From Altererythrobacter sp. (GTDB lineage Bacteria > Pseudomonadota > Alphaproteobacteria > Sphingomonadales > Sphingomonadaceae): DNA of 64,000 nucleotides. The DNA is taken from positions 186,001-250,000 of the forward strand of contig JAEULJ010000003.1 of NCBI GenBank assembly GCA_016793865.1, written 5' to 3'. Below the pieces are notes generated by a model, which saw nothing but the letters and a program-made list of their open reading frames with translations, was not told the origin of the DNA and made no database searches. Every line of letters starts with the position of its first letter. Positions within the stretch are counted from its first letter, which is position 1. Positions 44,964-53,344 of the stretch are shown here, piece by piece. A program made the translations under genes and the position numbers.

Positions 44964-45590
44964 CTAGCGCCCTGCGCCGATCAGCGCATCCAGCCGGGCG
45001 AGCCGTTCGGCAAGGATCGGCCGCCACGGCGCATTCGTCGGAGCTCGAGCCAGGATGCCCGCCCACACGGCACGGGCTTCCACGACCTCGCCCGCCCGCA
45101 GGAGCGCGAGACCAAGGAAATAGCCGGGAGCCGGCGAAGCCGGCGCTCGCCGCTCCGCCTCGCGGAAGGCCTGGATCGCGGCCGGGGTGAGGCGTCCGCC
45201 GGCGTGTTCCGTCAAGGCATTGCCCAGCGCCGTCCAGGCTTCGCTGTCTGCGGGGTTCTCGATGACCGCCCCACGCGCGAAATCCGCCGCGCGGACATAG
45301 TCGCCGCGGCGGGCAAAGGCGTCGGACGTCACGAGCAGACGCGATGGCAGGATCGCCGGATCGTGGAACTCGCGCCGCGCCTCCACCAGGAGCGCGCCGA
45401 TACGCGGCGCTTCCGACCGCTCGGCCCCCGGCGCCGCTGGCGTGGCCGGGCTGCCCTGCAGCGCATAGCCGGCGAGCCCGAACAGCAGCGCCGCGCCGGT
45501 CAGCGCATAGGCGCTGCGCGGCAGCCGCAGGAGCAGCGCAGCGGCGAGGAAAGCGAGCGCCGCCAGCGCGAGGATAGGCAGCCAGCTCAT
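44964..45590 (-). CDS. cytochrome c maturation TPR protein (CcmI/CycH-like)
   Basis: A 208-residue protein with two N-terminal membrane helices ([18 protein letters not shown] and [15 protein letters not shown]) and a TPR region ([44 protein letters not shown]) facing the periplasm. This matches CcmI, the chaperone that presents apocytochrome c to the haem lyase. It is shorter than classical CcmI. It overlaps ccmH by 4 bases and ends the operon. Confidence 0.82.
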   Translation of the reverse strand: MSWLPILALAALAFLAAALLLRLPRSAYALTGAALLFGLAGYALQGSPATPAAPGAERSEAPRIGALLVEARREFHDPAILPSRLLVTSDAFARRGDYVRAADFARGAVIENPADSEAWTALGNALTEHAGGRLTPAAIQAFREAERRAPASPAPGYFLGLALLRAGEVVEARAVWAGILARAPTNAPWRPILAERLARLDALIGAGR

Positions 45591-46006
45591 GGCCGCCGAC
45601 CCGCGCCGTGCCCCAGTCGCCGCCACAGCACCAGCCCGGCCAGCGCCAGTAGCGCCGGCGGGATGGCGAACAGGGGCCAGGTCGCGGACCCGATCTGCGG
45701 CTTGTAGCTCACATAGTCGCCATAGCGCGCCGTCAGCCAGCCGCGGATGGCTTCGGGCCGCTCCCCGGCGGCGAGGCGCATACGGACCTGGCTTCGCATG
45801 TCGCCGGCCATCGGGGCGTCGCTATCGGCGATCGACTGGCTCTGGCACTTGAGACAGCGCAGGGTCTCCATCAGCTCCTGGGCCTCGGCCTCCAGAGCCG
45901 GGTCGTCGAGCTGGCGATTGGCATAGGGTGCCGGAGGAAGACCGTCCTGGGCCGCCAGGGGGGAGGCCAAGATCAGCAACATCATGCATGGGAGAAGCGC
46001 TTTCAT
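45587..46006 (-). CDS. ccmH: cytochrome c-type biogenesis protein CcmH
   Basis: A 139-residue thiol-reducing protein: signal peptide (ending LAAQ), the redox motif LRCLKCQSQ, and a C-terminal membrane helix (LFAIPPALLALAGLVLW). It keeps the CXXCH of apocytochrome c reduced. Overlaps the genes on both sides by 4 bases. Confidence 0.93.
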   Translation of the reverse strand: MKALLPCMMLLILASPLAAQDGLPPAPYANRQLDDPALEAEAQELMETLRCLKCQSQSIADSDAPMAGDMRSQVRMRLAAGERPEAIRGWLTARYGDYVSYKPQIGSATWPLFAIPPALLALAGLVLWRRLGHGAGRRP

Positions 46007-46530
46007 GTTCCATCTTCTTCCAGTTTTTTCAGTAGCTTATCTACATCTTCGGCGCGAATTTCGCCAATGTGCTGGTAGGCGATCCGCCCGGCCGGATCGA
46101 TCACGAAAGTCTCCGGCACGCCCGACGATCCGATCGCGAGCTGCACGGCGGACACATCGTCCGCCCCGATCGCGCGATAGGGGTTGCCGTAGCGGGCGAG
46201 GAAACGGGCGACATCCTCGGGCCGGTCGCGGATGGCGATGCCGTCGATCACCACTCCCCGCGCCGCCAGCCGCGCGAGCTGTGGCGCTTCCGCGATGCAG
46301 GGCACGCACCAGCTCGCGAAGATGTTGAGCAGACGCGGGCGCCCGACCAGATCGCGCGAGGCGAGGCCCGGCCGGTCCGTCACCGCAGGGCGCAGCGTGA
46401 AATCGGGCAGCGGCTGGCCCACCATCGCGCTGGCGACGACATCGTCGCGAGGGCGCATCAGCATCGCCCCCGCCAGCGCCAGGAAGCCGGCGAAGACCGC
46501 CAGGGGGAGCCACAGCCGCCAGCGGTTCAT
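46003..46530 (-). CDS. ccmG: thiol:disulfide interchange protein CcmG/DsbE
   Basis: A 175-residue membrane-anchored thioredoxin-like protein with ASWCVPCIAEAP (WCxxC active site) after one N-terminal helix. It passes reducing power to CcmH and apocytochrome c in the periplasm. It is coupled to ccmF and ccmH. Confidence 0.92.
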   Translation of the reverse strand: MNRWRLWLPLAVFAGFLALAGAMLMRPRDDVVASAMVGQPLPDFTLRPAVTDRPGLASRDLVGRPRLLNIFASWCVPCIAEAPQLARLAARGVVIDGIAIRDRPEDVARFLARYGNPYRAIGADDVSAVQLAIGSSGVPETFVIDPAGRIAYQHIGEIRAEDVDKLLKKLEEDGT

Positions 46531-48527
46531 TCGTTCGCCCCGGCGGCCAGCACTTCGGCGCGGTCCGCGCGGCGCGAGGCGGCGCGGCGGGTGACGCTAC
46601 GGCGCTTCACATCGGCCAGCACCCGCCCCACCAGCGCCATCACACCGCCCATCGCCACCATCAGCCCGCCCAGCCAGATCCAGATCACGAAGGGTTTCCA
46701 CCACAGCCTGAGCTGCCAGCGCGGCGAGCCCGTCGCACCGGGCGCCTCCCCGCCCATCGCGGCATAGAGCTGGCCGTTCCAGCGCGTGGCGAGCGCGGTC
46801 TCGCTGGTCTGCTGCGCGGGCGCCCAGAAGCTGCGCGCCTGCGGGGCGAGCGCTGTCGGCGGCCCGTCGTTGTAGGATGCGCGCAGCGTTGCCTGAAGCG
46901 CGGTCCAGTTGGGGCCGGCGACCGGATCGATCCGTTCCAGCGTTACCCGCCACGGGCCGACCTGCGCGTCCTGGCCCGGCGCCAGCGCGACCAGCCGCTC
47001 GCGCGTGAAGGCGCTGTCGCTGGCCATGCCGAACAGCGCCACCGCTATCCCCAGATGCGCGGCCACCATGCCCCAAGTGGCCAGCGGCACCCGGCGCAGC
47101 GCGCGACCCCGCAGCGGCAGCAGGCTCGCGACCGCCAGCCCCGTAGCGAGCGCAAGCCCGAGCAGCGGCAGCAGCTCGACCTCGCCCAGGATGCTCACCA
47201 GCACCAGCGCCGCCAGGATCAGCGCGCCCACCAGCGCCAACTCGCGGCTTATACGGCCCAGCGAATCGCGCCGCCAGCGCAGCAGCGGCCCCACCGCCAT
47301 CACCAGCAGCATCGGCACCACGAAGACCGCGCCGACCGGATTGAAATAGGGCGGTCCGACCGAGACCCGCACGTCGAATGCCTCGGTCAGCAGCGGGTAG
47401 AGCGTGCCCAGCAGCACGATCGCCAGCACGGCGCTGAGCATCACATTGTTGACCACCAGCGCACCCTCGCGGCTGGCGATTGCGAAGCGCTGGCCCTCGC
47501 TCACCGTGCCCGCCCTCAGCGCGAACAGCAGCAGTGCCCCGCCGATGTAGATCGCCAGCAGCGCCAGGATGAAGCTGCCCCGCCTGGGATCGACGGCGAA
47601 GGCATGGACGCTGGTCAGGATGCCCGAACGCACCAGGAAGGTGCCGACCATGCTCATCGAAAACGCCACCACGCCCAGCATGATGGTCCAGGCGCGCAGC
47701 GCGTCGCGCGCGGCCAGCACGCCTGCCGAATGCAGCAGCGCTGTCGCCGCCAGCCATGGCATCAGCGCGGCGTTCTCCACCGGGTCCCAGAACCACCAGC
47801 CGCCCCAGCCCAGCTCGTAATAGGCCCAGTAGCTGCCCGCCGTGATGCCCAGCGTCAAGAATACCCAGGCGCCGAGCAACCAGGGCCGCATCGCGCGGGC
47901 GAAATCCGGCGTCACCTGGCGGGTCAGCAGCGCTCCCACCGCGAAGCTGAATGCCACCGACAGGCCGACATAGCCGACGTAGAGCGTAGGCGGATGGAAC
48001 GCCATGCCGATGTCCTGGAGCAGGGGATTGAGCCCCATTCCCTCCGCCGGCGGCAGCGGCAGCCGCTCGAACGGGTTGGAGCTAAGCAGCAGGAATGCAT
48101 AGAAGCCCAGCGCCACGAAACCCTGCGCCGCGAGCGTGGCCTGCATGGTCCGCTCGGGCAGGCGGCGCTCGATCGCGGCGATCAGCGCGCCGGCCAGTGC
48201 CATCACCGTCACCCACAGCAGCATCGAGCCTTCGTGATTGCCCCAGGCGCCAGCGATCTTGAACACCAGCGGCTTCATCGCGTGGGAATTGGCCACCACC
48301 AGCTTCACCGAAAGATCGGTTATCACGAAGACCCAGACCAGCATCGCGAAGGAGAAGGCCACCAGCCCGCCCTGAAGGATCGCGACCGGACGGGTGACGA
48401 GCGCCAGCTCGGTCGTCGCTCCGTCCCCGTGGCCCATGACCCGCGTGGCCAGGGCGCCGCAGACGAGCTGAAGCCCGGCTAGCGCCGCCGCCAGCCACAA
48501 GGCGGCAAGGCCCAGCTCGGCAATCAT
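46527..48527 (-). CDS. ccmF: haem lyase CcmF
   Basis: A 666-residue polytopic protein of the cytochrome c assembly family. GWGGWWFWDPVENAALMPWL is the WWD haem-handling motif, flanked by conserved histidines. With CcmH/I it attaches haem to apocytochrome c. Overlaps ccmE and ccmG. Confidence 0.95.
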   Translation of the reverse strand: MIAELGLAALWLAAALAGLQLVCGALATRVMGHGDGATTELALVTRPVAILQGGLVAFSFAMLVWVFVITDLSVKLVVANSHAMKPLVFKIAGAWGNHEGSMLLWVTVMALAGALIAAIERRLPERTMQATLAAQGFVALGFYAFLLLSSNPFERLPLPPAEGMGLNPLLQDIGMAFHPPTLYVGYVGLSVAFSFAVGALLTRQVTPDFARAMRPWLLGAWVFLTLGITAGSYWAYYELGWGGWWFWDPVENAALMPWLAATALLHSAGVLAARDALRAWTIMLGVVAFSMSMVGTFLVRSGILTSVHAFAVDPRRGSFILALLAIYIGGALLLFALRAGTVSEGQRFAIASREGALVVNNVMLSAVLAIVLLGTLYPLLTEAFDVRVSVGPPYFNPVGAVFVVPMLLVMAVGPLLRWRRDSLGRISRELALVGALILAALVLVSILGEVELLPLLGLALATGLAVASLLPLRGRALRRVPLATWGMVAAHLGIAVALFGMASDSAFTRERLVALAPGQDAQVGPWRVTLERIDPVAGPNWTALQATLRASYNDGPPTALAPQARSFWAPAQQTSETALATRWNGQLYAAMGGEAPGATGSPRWQLRLWWKPFVIWIWLGGLMVAMGGVMALVGRVLADVKRRSVTRRAASRRADRAEVLAAGANE

Positions 48528-48985
48528 TCCAGCCCTACCGTGGTCTCTTCGGCCATCTTCGCAGCCTGCATCCGGCTCATGCCCTCGAGCTCGCGGGGCA
48601 CGTAGTTTTCGTCATGCTTGGCGAGAAGGTTGTCGGCGCGGAAGGTTCCATCGGCCTGCAAGCTGCCCTCGGCCACCACGCCCGAGCCTTCCTCGAACAG
48701 ATCGGGCAGGATGCCGGCGAAACGCACGGGAACGCGCGCATCGCCGTTGCCGGTCACGACAAAGGCGATGGTCACGCCATCGGCCAGCGTCCGCAGCGAC
48801 CCCATTTCCACCATGCCGCCCAGCCGCACGCCTTGCCCCACTGCCGGCGGATCGGACTGCATCTGTTCGGGCAGGTAGAAATAACTCGCCTGATTGCGCA
48901 GCGCCCAGGCCGCCAGCAGACCCGCCGCGATCAGCGCGACGAGTGCCACCACGACCAGCACCAGCCGCTGGTGCTTGGGCTTCAC
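48524..48985 (-). CDS. ccmE: cytochrome c-type biogenesis protein CcmE
   Basis: A 153-residue haem chaperone: one N-terminal helix (LVLVVVALVALIAAGLLAAWAL) and an OB-fold domain ending in LLAKHDENYVP, whose histidine binds haem covalently and whose tyrosine is conserved. The start is a GTG at 48985 overlapping the ccmD stop (GTGA); a longer frame is a ccmD shadow. Confidence 0.94.
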   Translation of the reverse strand: MKPKHQRLVLVVVALVALIAAGLLAAWALRNQASYFYLPEQMQSDPPAVGQGVRLGGMVEMGSLRTLADGVTIAFVVTGNGDARVPVRFAGILPDLFEEGSGVVAEGSLQADGTFRADNLLAKHDENYVPRELEGMSRMQAAKMAEETTVGLE

Positions 48986-49125
48986 CGGCGCCGTGCCCGG
49001 TCGCGCCGGGCCTCCGCGCGCTTCATGCCAAGCCAGCTCCACCCGATGGTGACGAGCGTCCCCGCGATGCCGATGGCATAGGCCGCGAACACGAAATCCC
49101 ACTGGTCGAGCGCCTCGCGCACCAT
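48982..49125 (-). CDS. ccmD: haem exporter protein CcmD
   Basis: A 47-residue single-helix protein: MVREALDQWDFVFAAYAIG, then a membrane helix and a basic tail (MKRAEARRDRARRR). It helps release holo-CcmE from the CcmABC complex. Too short to stand out as an ORF but its place between ccmC and ccmE, overlapping both, and the W-F-AAY pattern are decisive. Confidence 0.9.
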   Translation of the reverse strand: MVREALDQWDFVFAAYAIGIAGTLVTIGWSWLGMKRAEARRDRARRR

Positions 49126-49847
49126 CACGCGGCCTCCAGCGCCTGGCGGCGCAGGCGGGCATCGGCCTGCGCGTCGGCCAGCAGCGCGCGCATCCGCGCC
49201 AGCACGATCCCGCCGAACAGCAATGAGAAGCCGAACGCGGCCACCGCCAGCGGGGCCAGGAAGGCGGGGTCGATTGTGCTCTTGCCCAGGGTGATGCTGG
49301 CGGGCTGGTGCAGCGAGTTCCACCACACCACGCTGCGGTTGATGATCGGCAGGTTGATCGCGCCCAGCAAAGCGAAGATCGCCGGGATGCGCGCCGATAC
49401 GCCCTCGCGCGCGGCGGCCTGCGCCAGGGCGATATAGGCGAGGTAGAGGAACAGCAGCACGAGCATGGAGGTCAGCCGCCCGTCCCACACCCACCAGGTG
49501 CCCCAGGCCGGGCGGCCCCAGATCGAGCCCGTGGCCAGGCACAGCGCGGTGAACACCGCCCCCGGTGCCGCGACCGCCCGTGCCGCCAGCGCAGCCAGCG
49601 GGTGGCGCCATACCAGGAAGGCGAGACTGGCGGCCGCCATCGCGGCCCAGCCGCCCATCCCCAGCCAGGCGAAGGGGACGTGGAGGAAGATGATTCGCAC
49701 CGTCTCGCCCATCAGCCGGTCGGCCGGCGCGGCGAACAGCCCCCACGCGAGCGCGCCGCCCGTGAGCGCCAGCCCGAGCAGAAGGCACAACGGCGTGAGC
49801 CAGGCGGCGAGGCCGAGGAAGCGCTTGGGATTGGCGAAACCGTGCAT
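49125..49847 (-). CDS. ccmC: haem transporter permease CcmC
   Basis: A 240-residue, six-helix protein with the tryptophan-rich motif WGTWWVWDGRLTSMLVLLFLY and flanking haem histidines. It loads haem on CcmE. The start MHGFANPKRFLG at 49847 is the first protein-like position; upstream open frame is spacer. ccmA and ccmB are not in the window. Confidence 0.94.
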   Translation of the reverse strand: MHGFANPKRFLGLAAWLTPLCLLLGLALTGGALAWGLFAAPADRLMGETVRIIFLHVPFAWLGMGGWAAMAAASLAFLVWRHPLAALAARAVAAPGAVFTALCLATGSIWGRPAWGTWWVWDGRLTSMLVLLFLYLAYIALAQAAAREGVSARIPAIFALLGAINLPIINRSVVWWNSLHQPASITLGKSTIDPAFLAPLAVAAFGFSLLFGGIVLARMRALLADAQADARLRRQALEAA

Positions 49848-49945
49848 GGGATGGAACCGTCGCGCGCGCTTCTGGCAGGGGGTGGTGAGCCGGGCAAGGT
49901 CGAATGCGACCCGGAGCCCGGCAATGGGTCGCGCCAGCGAAGCTT

Positions 49946-51010
49946 TCAGCGGCCGATCAGCTCCTGTGCCATGCGGTCGGCCACCTGATCGGGCGAGATG
50001 CCGGAGCCGTCGCTCTGCTGCCAGATCGCCTCGAGCCGGCCCGGAATCTGCGCGATTCGCTTGCGCACCTCGTTGATATCGCTGGGGGTGCGGTCGCGCC
50101 GGCACAGATATTCCATCGTCACGCTGATGATGCCGCCGGCGTTGATGACATAGTCGGGCGCATAGAGGATGCCGCGCGCCGCCAGCGCCGCTCCGTGGTG
50201 CGCACGCGCGAGCTGGTTGTTGGCACCGCCCGCCACCACCGCGCAATCGAGCCGGGCGATGCCCGCATCGTCCAGGATCGCGCCCAGCGCATTGGGGCTG
50301 AAGACATCGCAGCTCGTACTCATCACCGCATCGGGTGCGACCACGGCAGCACCCAGCTCGGCGGCCAGAGCGGCGGCGCGGCTCTCGCTGACGTCGGCCA
50401 GGGTCATCCGGGCGCCATCCTTGGCGAGCAGCCGGGCGACGCCGCCGCCCACGCTGCCCGTGCCCTGCACCGCGATGTGGACGCCCGCGAGGTCGTCCTT
50501 GCCCAGCTTGTGGCGCACCGCCGCCCGGATACCCTGGTAGATGCCCATGGCGGTGAAGGGGCCGGGATCACCGCCAGCGGCGCCTTCGCCCTCCACCGGC
50601 AGGCCGGACACGAACTCGGTGCGCCCCGCGATGGCAACCATGTCCGCTTCGGAAATGCCGACATCCTCGGCCGTGACATAGCGCCCGCCCAAAGCGGCCA
50701 CCGCATCGCCGAAGGCCGCCAGCATCGCGGGCGTCTTGGCGCGGTTCTCGTCGGCCAGGATCACCGCCTTGCCCCCGCCCATCGGCAGGCCGGCCATCGC
50801 GTTCTTGTAGCTCATACCGCGGCTCAGGCGCAGCACGTCGCGCATGGCGGCGGCGGGATCGGCGTAGTGCCAGAAGCGGGTGCCGCCCGCGCCAGGCCCG
50901 AGATGGGTGGAATGCAGCGCGATCAGCGCGGTGAGGCCCGAGCGAGGATCGCGCACGAGCTGGACCAGCTCGTGATCGTCATAGTCCGCCTCGGTCCAGA
51001 AAGCCGTCAT
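49946..51010 (-). CDS. Glu/Leu/Phe/Val dehydrogenase family protein
   Basis: A 354-residue NAD(P)-dependent amino acid dehydrogenase. The catalytic lysine lies in GLPMGGGKAVIL, and the nucleotide-binding loop is VAVQGTGSVGGGVA-like (HIAVQGTGSVGGGVARLL). Length and the DYDDHELVQLVRDPRSGL start are closest to leucine dehydrogenase, so it probably deaminates branched-chain amino acids. The longer frame reads antisense through tRNA-His (GSNPVD-type artefact); the true start is the ATG at 51010. Confidence 0.88.
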   Translation of the reverse strand: MTAFWTEADYDDHELVQLVRDPRSGLTALIALHSTHLGPGAGGTRFWHYADPAAAMRDVLRLSRGMSYKNAMAGLPMGGGKAVILADENRAKTPAMLAAFGDAVAALGGRYVTAEDVGISEADMVAIAGRTEFVSGLPVEGEGAAGGDPGPFTAMGIYQGIRAAVRHKLGKDDLAGVHIAVQGTGSVGGGVARLLAKDGARMTLADVSESRAAALAAELGAAVVAPDAVMSTSCDVFSPNALGAILDDAGIARLDCAVVAGGANNQLARAHHGAALAARGILYAPDYVINAGGIISVTMEYLCRRDRTPSDINEVRKRIAQIPGRLEAIWQQSDGSGISPDQVADRMAQELIGR

Positions 51011-51069
51011 GATGCGCCAAATCCCACAAGTGCCTGCGGCCGCAGCCGCGACCGGGTGAATGGGGATGA

Positions 51070-51147
51070 TGGGGCGATCGACGGGGTTCGAACCCGCGAC
51101 CTCCGGTACCACAAACCGGCGCTCTAACCAACTGAGCTACGATCGCC
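51070..51147 (-). tRNA. tRNA-His (GTG)
   Basis: A 78-base gene with the encoded extra G(-1) at 51147 opposite C73, as tRNA-His requires, and an encoded CCA. Anticodon arm CCGGT-TTGTGGT-ACCGG gives GTG. The T arm contains GGTTCGAACCC. It lies 60 bases upstream of the amino acid dehydrogenase on the same strand. Confidence 0.95.
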
Positions 51148-51377
51148 ACATGCCCCGCGCACGGGTTGAACCCACGCGTGAGAGGGGGCTGATAGTCCGC
51201 CGCCCGGGCGCGTCAAGCACCGCGCGCGGCGGGCGCTGCCTGTTGCACAGGGGTGCCGGATTGGGAAGCGAAAAAGCGTGGGAGCCGCTGCCCACGCAAG
51301 GATATTTCACGCCCGGCGGACGGGGCAATCCCGCCGCTTTCGCAGCCGAATCCTCCCGCGCCCATTGCCGCAGATGC
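51148..51377. other. intergenic stretch between tRNA-His and rpmE
   Basis: Contains no supported gene. It should hold the tRNA-His promoter and ends at the rpmE terminator. Confidence 0.5.
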
Positions 51378-51404
51378 AAAAGGGCGGCCCCGTCGGACCG
51401 CCCT
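51378..51404 (-). terminator. intrinsic terminator of rpmE
   Basis: AGGGCGG and CCGCCCT (extending inward) form a GC stem, and the minus strand ends in TTTT. It lies 38 bases after the rpmE stop. Confidence 0.8.
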
Positions 51405-51441
51405 TCCCCGATGGCCAAAGTCATCAAGCTCGCAACAGCGC

Positions 51442-51666
51442 CTACTTCTTGAGCGTGAGCCCGCCGAAGCGCTTGTTGAAGGCGGCGACGCGGCCACCTT
51501 CCTGAATCTGTTGCTTGCCGCCGGTCCAGGCCGGATGGCTGGTCGGGTCGATGTCGAGCGCCAGCGTGTCGCCTTCCTTGCCCCAGGTGCTGCGGGTCTG
51601 GAATTCGGTCCCGTCGGTCATCTTGACGGTGATCATGTGGTACTCGGGATGAACATCGGCCTTCAT
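51442..51666 (-). CDS. rpmE: 50S ribosomal protein L31
   Basis: A 74-residue ribosomal protein beginning [22 protein letters not shown] and ending [10 protein letters not shown]. It lacks the zinc-binding cysteines of L31 type A, as is usual in alphaproteobacteria. Monocistronic with its own terminator. Confidence 0.95.
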   Translation of the reverse strand: MKADVHPEYHMITVKMTDGTEFQTRSTWGKEGDTLALDIDPTSHPAWTGGKQQIQEGGRVAAFNKRFGGLTLKK

Positions 51667-51779
51667 GGCATATCTCCATAGCTCGGAACGGTTCCGACCG
51701 GTCCTGCTGTTTTGGGAAGGTAGCGCCGGTAGCGGAAGCGCGCCGAAAATGCAAGGTCGTTTGTCTCGCCCGGTCGCGA

Positions 51780-52139
51780 CTAGGCCATCCAGCGGTTACC
51801 GCGCGCCTCCACCCATTCGGACTGCTGCGGCCAGCTGTAGCGGGCACCTCGCCACGACGCCTCCCAAAGCGCCTCGGGCTCGATGGGGGCACGGTCAAGA
51901 GTCACCGAGCACGCGATTCCTGCTATCTGCGAGGTCATCACCACGCGCAATTCGCCTTCACCGAGATGGGTCAGCCAGGCTTCGCCGAAGCTTCGATAGA
52001 GACCAAACCTTCCGCCGGCCTCCTGTGCGGTTTCATCGTTCACGATCAGACGCTCTTGCGCCCAAAAAGTCCAGCTGAACGCATTGTCGACCATCACGAT
52101 CGAATTGCCGATGCGATACTCCCAGCGCTGCCCAAGCAT
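51780..52139 (-). CDS. hypothetical protein
   Basis: A 119-residue soluble protein, rich in tryptophan (seven or more), starting [23 protein letters not shown]. No family recognised. Composition is protein-like in this frame only, and it lies 10 bases after fabZ on the same strand, so it may be the last gene of the rpsB-fabZ series. Its codon use is less biased than that of the neighbouring core genes, which suggests an accessory gene. Confidence 0.55.
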   Translation of the reverse strand: MLGQRWEYRIGNSIVMVDNAFSWTFWAQERLIVNDETAQEAGGRFGLYRSFGEAWLTHLGEGELRVVMTSQIAGIACSVTLDRAPIEPEALWEASWRGARYSWPQQSEWVEARGNRWMA

Positions 52140-52149
52140 CTCCGCGGGG

Positions 52150-52620
52150 TCAGCTCGAGCTTGGCGCGTCCGCGATCATCGCGGTGAAGGTCACATCGCA
52201 GGTCACCTTGCCCTCGACGCTGGCCTTGCCGGCGAACTTGCAGACCCGCGCGCGTTTCTGCACGAAATCCACGTCCAGCTGGAGCAGGCATCCGGGCGTC
52301 ACAGGGGCGCGGAACTTGGCGTTCTCGATCGCCATGAAATAGACGAGCTGGCCGCTGTCCCGCAAACCCAGCGTCTCGATCGCGAGCACGCCGGCGGCCT
52401 GCGCCAGCGCCTCCACCTGGAGCACGCCGGGCATGATCGGCGCGCCGGGGAAATGGCCCTGGAAGAACTGCTCGTTGAAGCTGACCGCCTTGACCGCGCG
52501 GATGCGCTGGTCGGGCACGAGCTCGATCACGCGATCGACCAACAGCAGCGGATAGCGATGGGGGAGGCGCTTGAGCACCTCCACCACGTCGAAGCCACCG
52601 CCGATGGCCGTCTCGCTCAC
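52150..52620 (-). CDS. fabZ: 3-hydroxyacyl-ACP dehydratase FabZ
   Basis: A 156-residue hot-dog fold dehydratase of fatty acid synthesis. The active histidine is in [12 protein letters not shown] and the acidic partner in [18 protein letters not shown] ([12 protein letters not shown]). It follows skp and bamA in the usual envelope cluster. Confidence 0.95.
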   Translation of the reverse strand: MSETAIGGGFDVVEVLKRLPHRYPLLLVDRVIELVPDQRIRAVKAVSFNEQFFQGHFPGAPIMPGVLQVEALAQAAGVLAIETLGLRDSGQLVYFMAIENAKFRAPVTPGCLLQLDVDFVQKRARVCKFAGKASVEGKVTCDVTFTAMIADAPSSS

Positions 52621-52624
52621 GGAA

Positions 52625-53344
52625 TCAGCGGCCCGTGGGGCGCGGTTGCGCTGGGGCGGGCGCCGGAGCCTGGCCGGCAGGCGCAGTAGGCTGCGGCTGC
52701 TGTGCCGCGGCGGCCGCCTGCTGCTGCTGGGCGCTGGCGATCAGGAGCTGCTGGATGCCCTGCTGGAGCGAGTAGATCTCGCGCGTGGGCTGCCAACCCG
52801 CGGGCACCGCCGTGGTAACGGTCGGCTTGCGGGTGTTGAGGGCGGCCACGATGTCGTTGGTCACGTCGATCGCCGGCGGCGCGAACTGGATCGCGTCAGG
52901 CGAAAGCATGATCTGGATCTTCTTGGCCGTCATCACCTGCTGGCGGGCGGGATCATATTCCCGGGCAAGCTGATCGAGCACATAGGACTGGGCGATGGTG
53001 ATCGGCGTCGCCAGCGTGTTGAGCTGCTGTTCCTTTTGCGTGATCTGCGCGGTCACGCCGGCATTGGCGCCGCGCTCCGCATCGCTGAGCTGGTTGTCGT
53101 TGTCGGTGTCCAGGCTCTTGGCCAGCGTCTGGATCTCCTGCCGCAGCGTGCCGATCTGCTGGATCTGCGTGGCATAGGTCTGGCCGATCTGCTGGTAGGC
53201 GGTGACGCGCGCATTGGCCCGTGCGATCACGATCTCGGGGCTGGTGGTGGCGATCCCGGCGACCTGCGCCATCACGGGAGCGGGCGCCCCGGCGAGAAGC
53301 GTGGCTGTGGCACCAGCGGCGAGCAGTCGAGCAAACTTGGTCAT
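52625..53344 (-). CDS. OmpH/Skp family outer-membrane chaperone
   Basis: A 239-residue periplasmic protein: signal peptide ending PAPVMAQ, a coiled-coil OmpH region ([22 protein letters not shown]-like) and a Pro/Ala/Gln-rich C-terminal tail. Skp-type chaperones carry nascent barrels to BamA. Start overlaps the bamA stop by one base (TGATG). Longer than E. coli Skp because of the tail. Confidence 0.88.
   Translation of the reverse strand: MTKFARLLAAGATATLLAGAPAPVMAQVAGIATTSPEIVIARANARVTAYQQIGQTYATQIQQIGTLRQEIQTLAKSLDTDNDNQLSDAERGANAGVTAQITQKEQQLNTLATPITIAQSYVLDQLAREYDPARQQVMTAKKIQIMLSPDAIQFAPPAIDVTNDIVAALNTRKPTVTTAVPAGWQPTREIYSLQQGIQQLLIASAQQQQAAAAAQQPQPTAPAGQAPAPAPAQPRPTGR

Noticed and set aside
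45587-49847. Broken ccm operon because ccmA and ccmB are missing
   Set aside because: All genes from ccmC onward are intact and overlapping; in many alphaproteobacteria ccmAB lie elsewhere, so absence here is not damage.
51011-51112. N-terminal extension of the amino acid dehydrogenase (EVAGSNPVDRP)
   Set aside because: It is antisense to tRNA-His and not part of the protein; the family start is at 51010.
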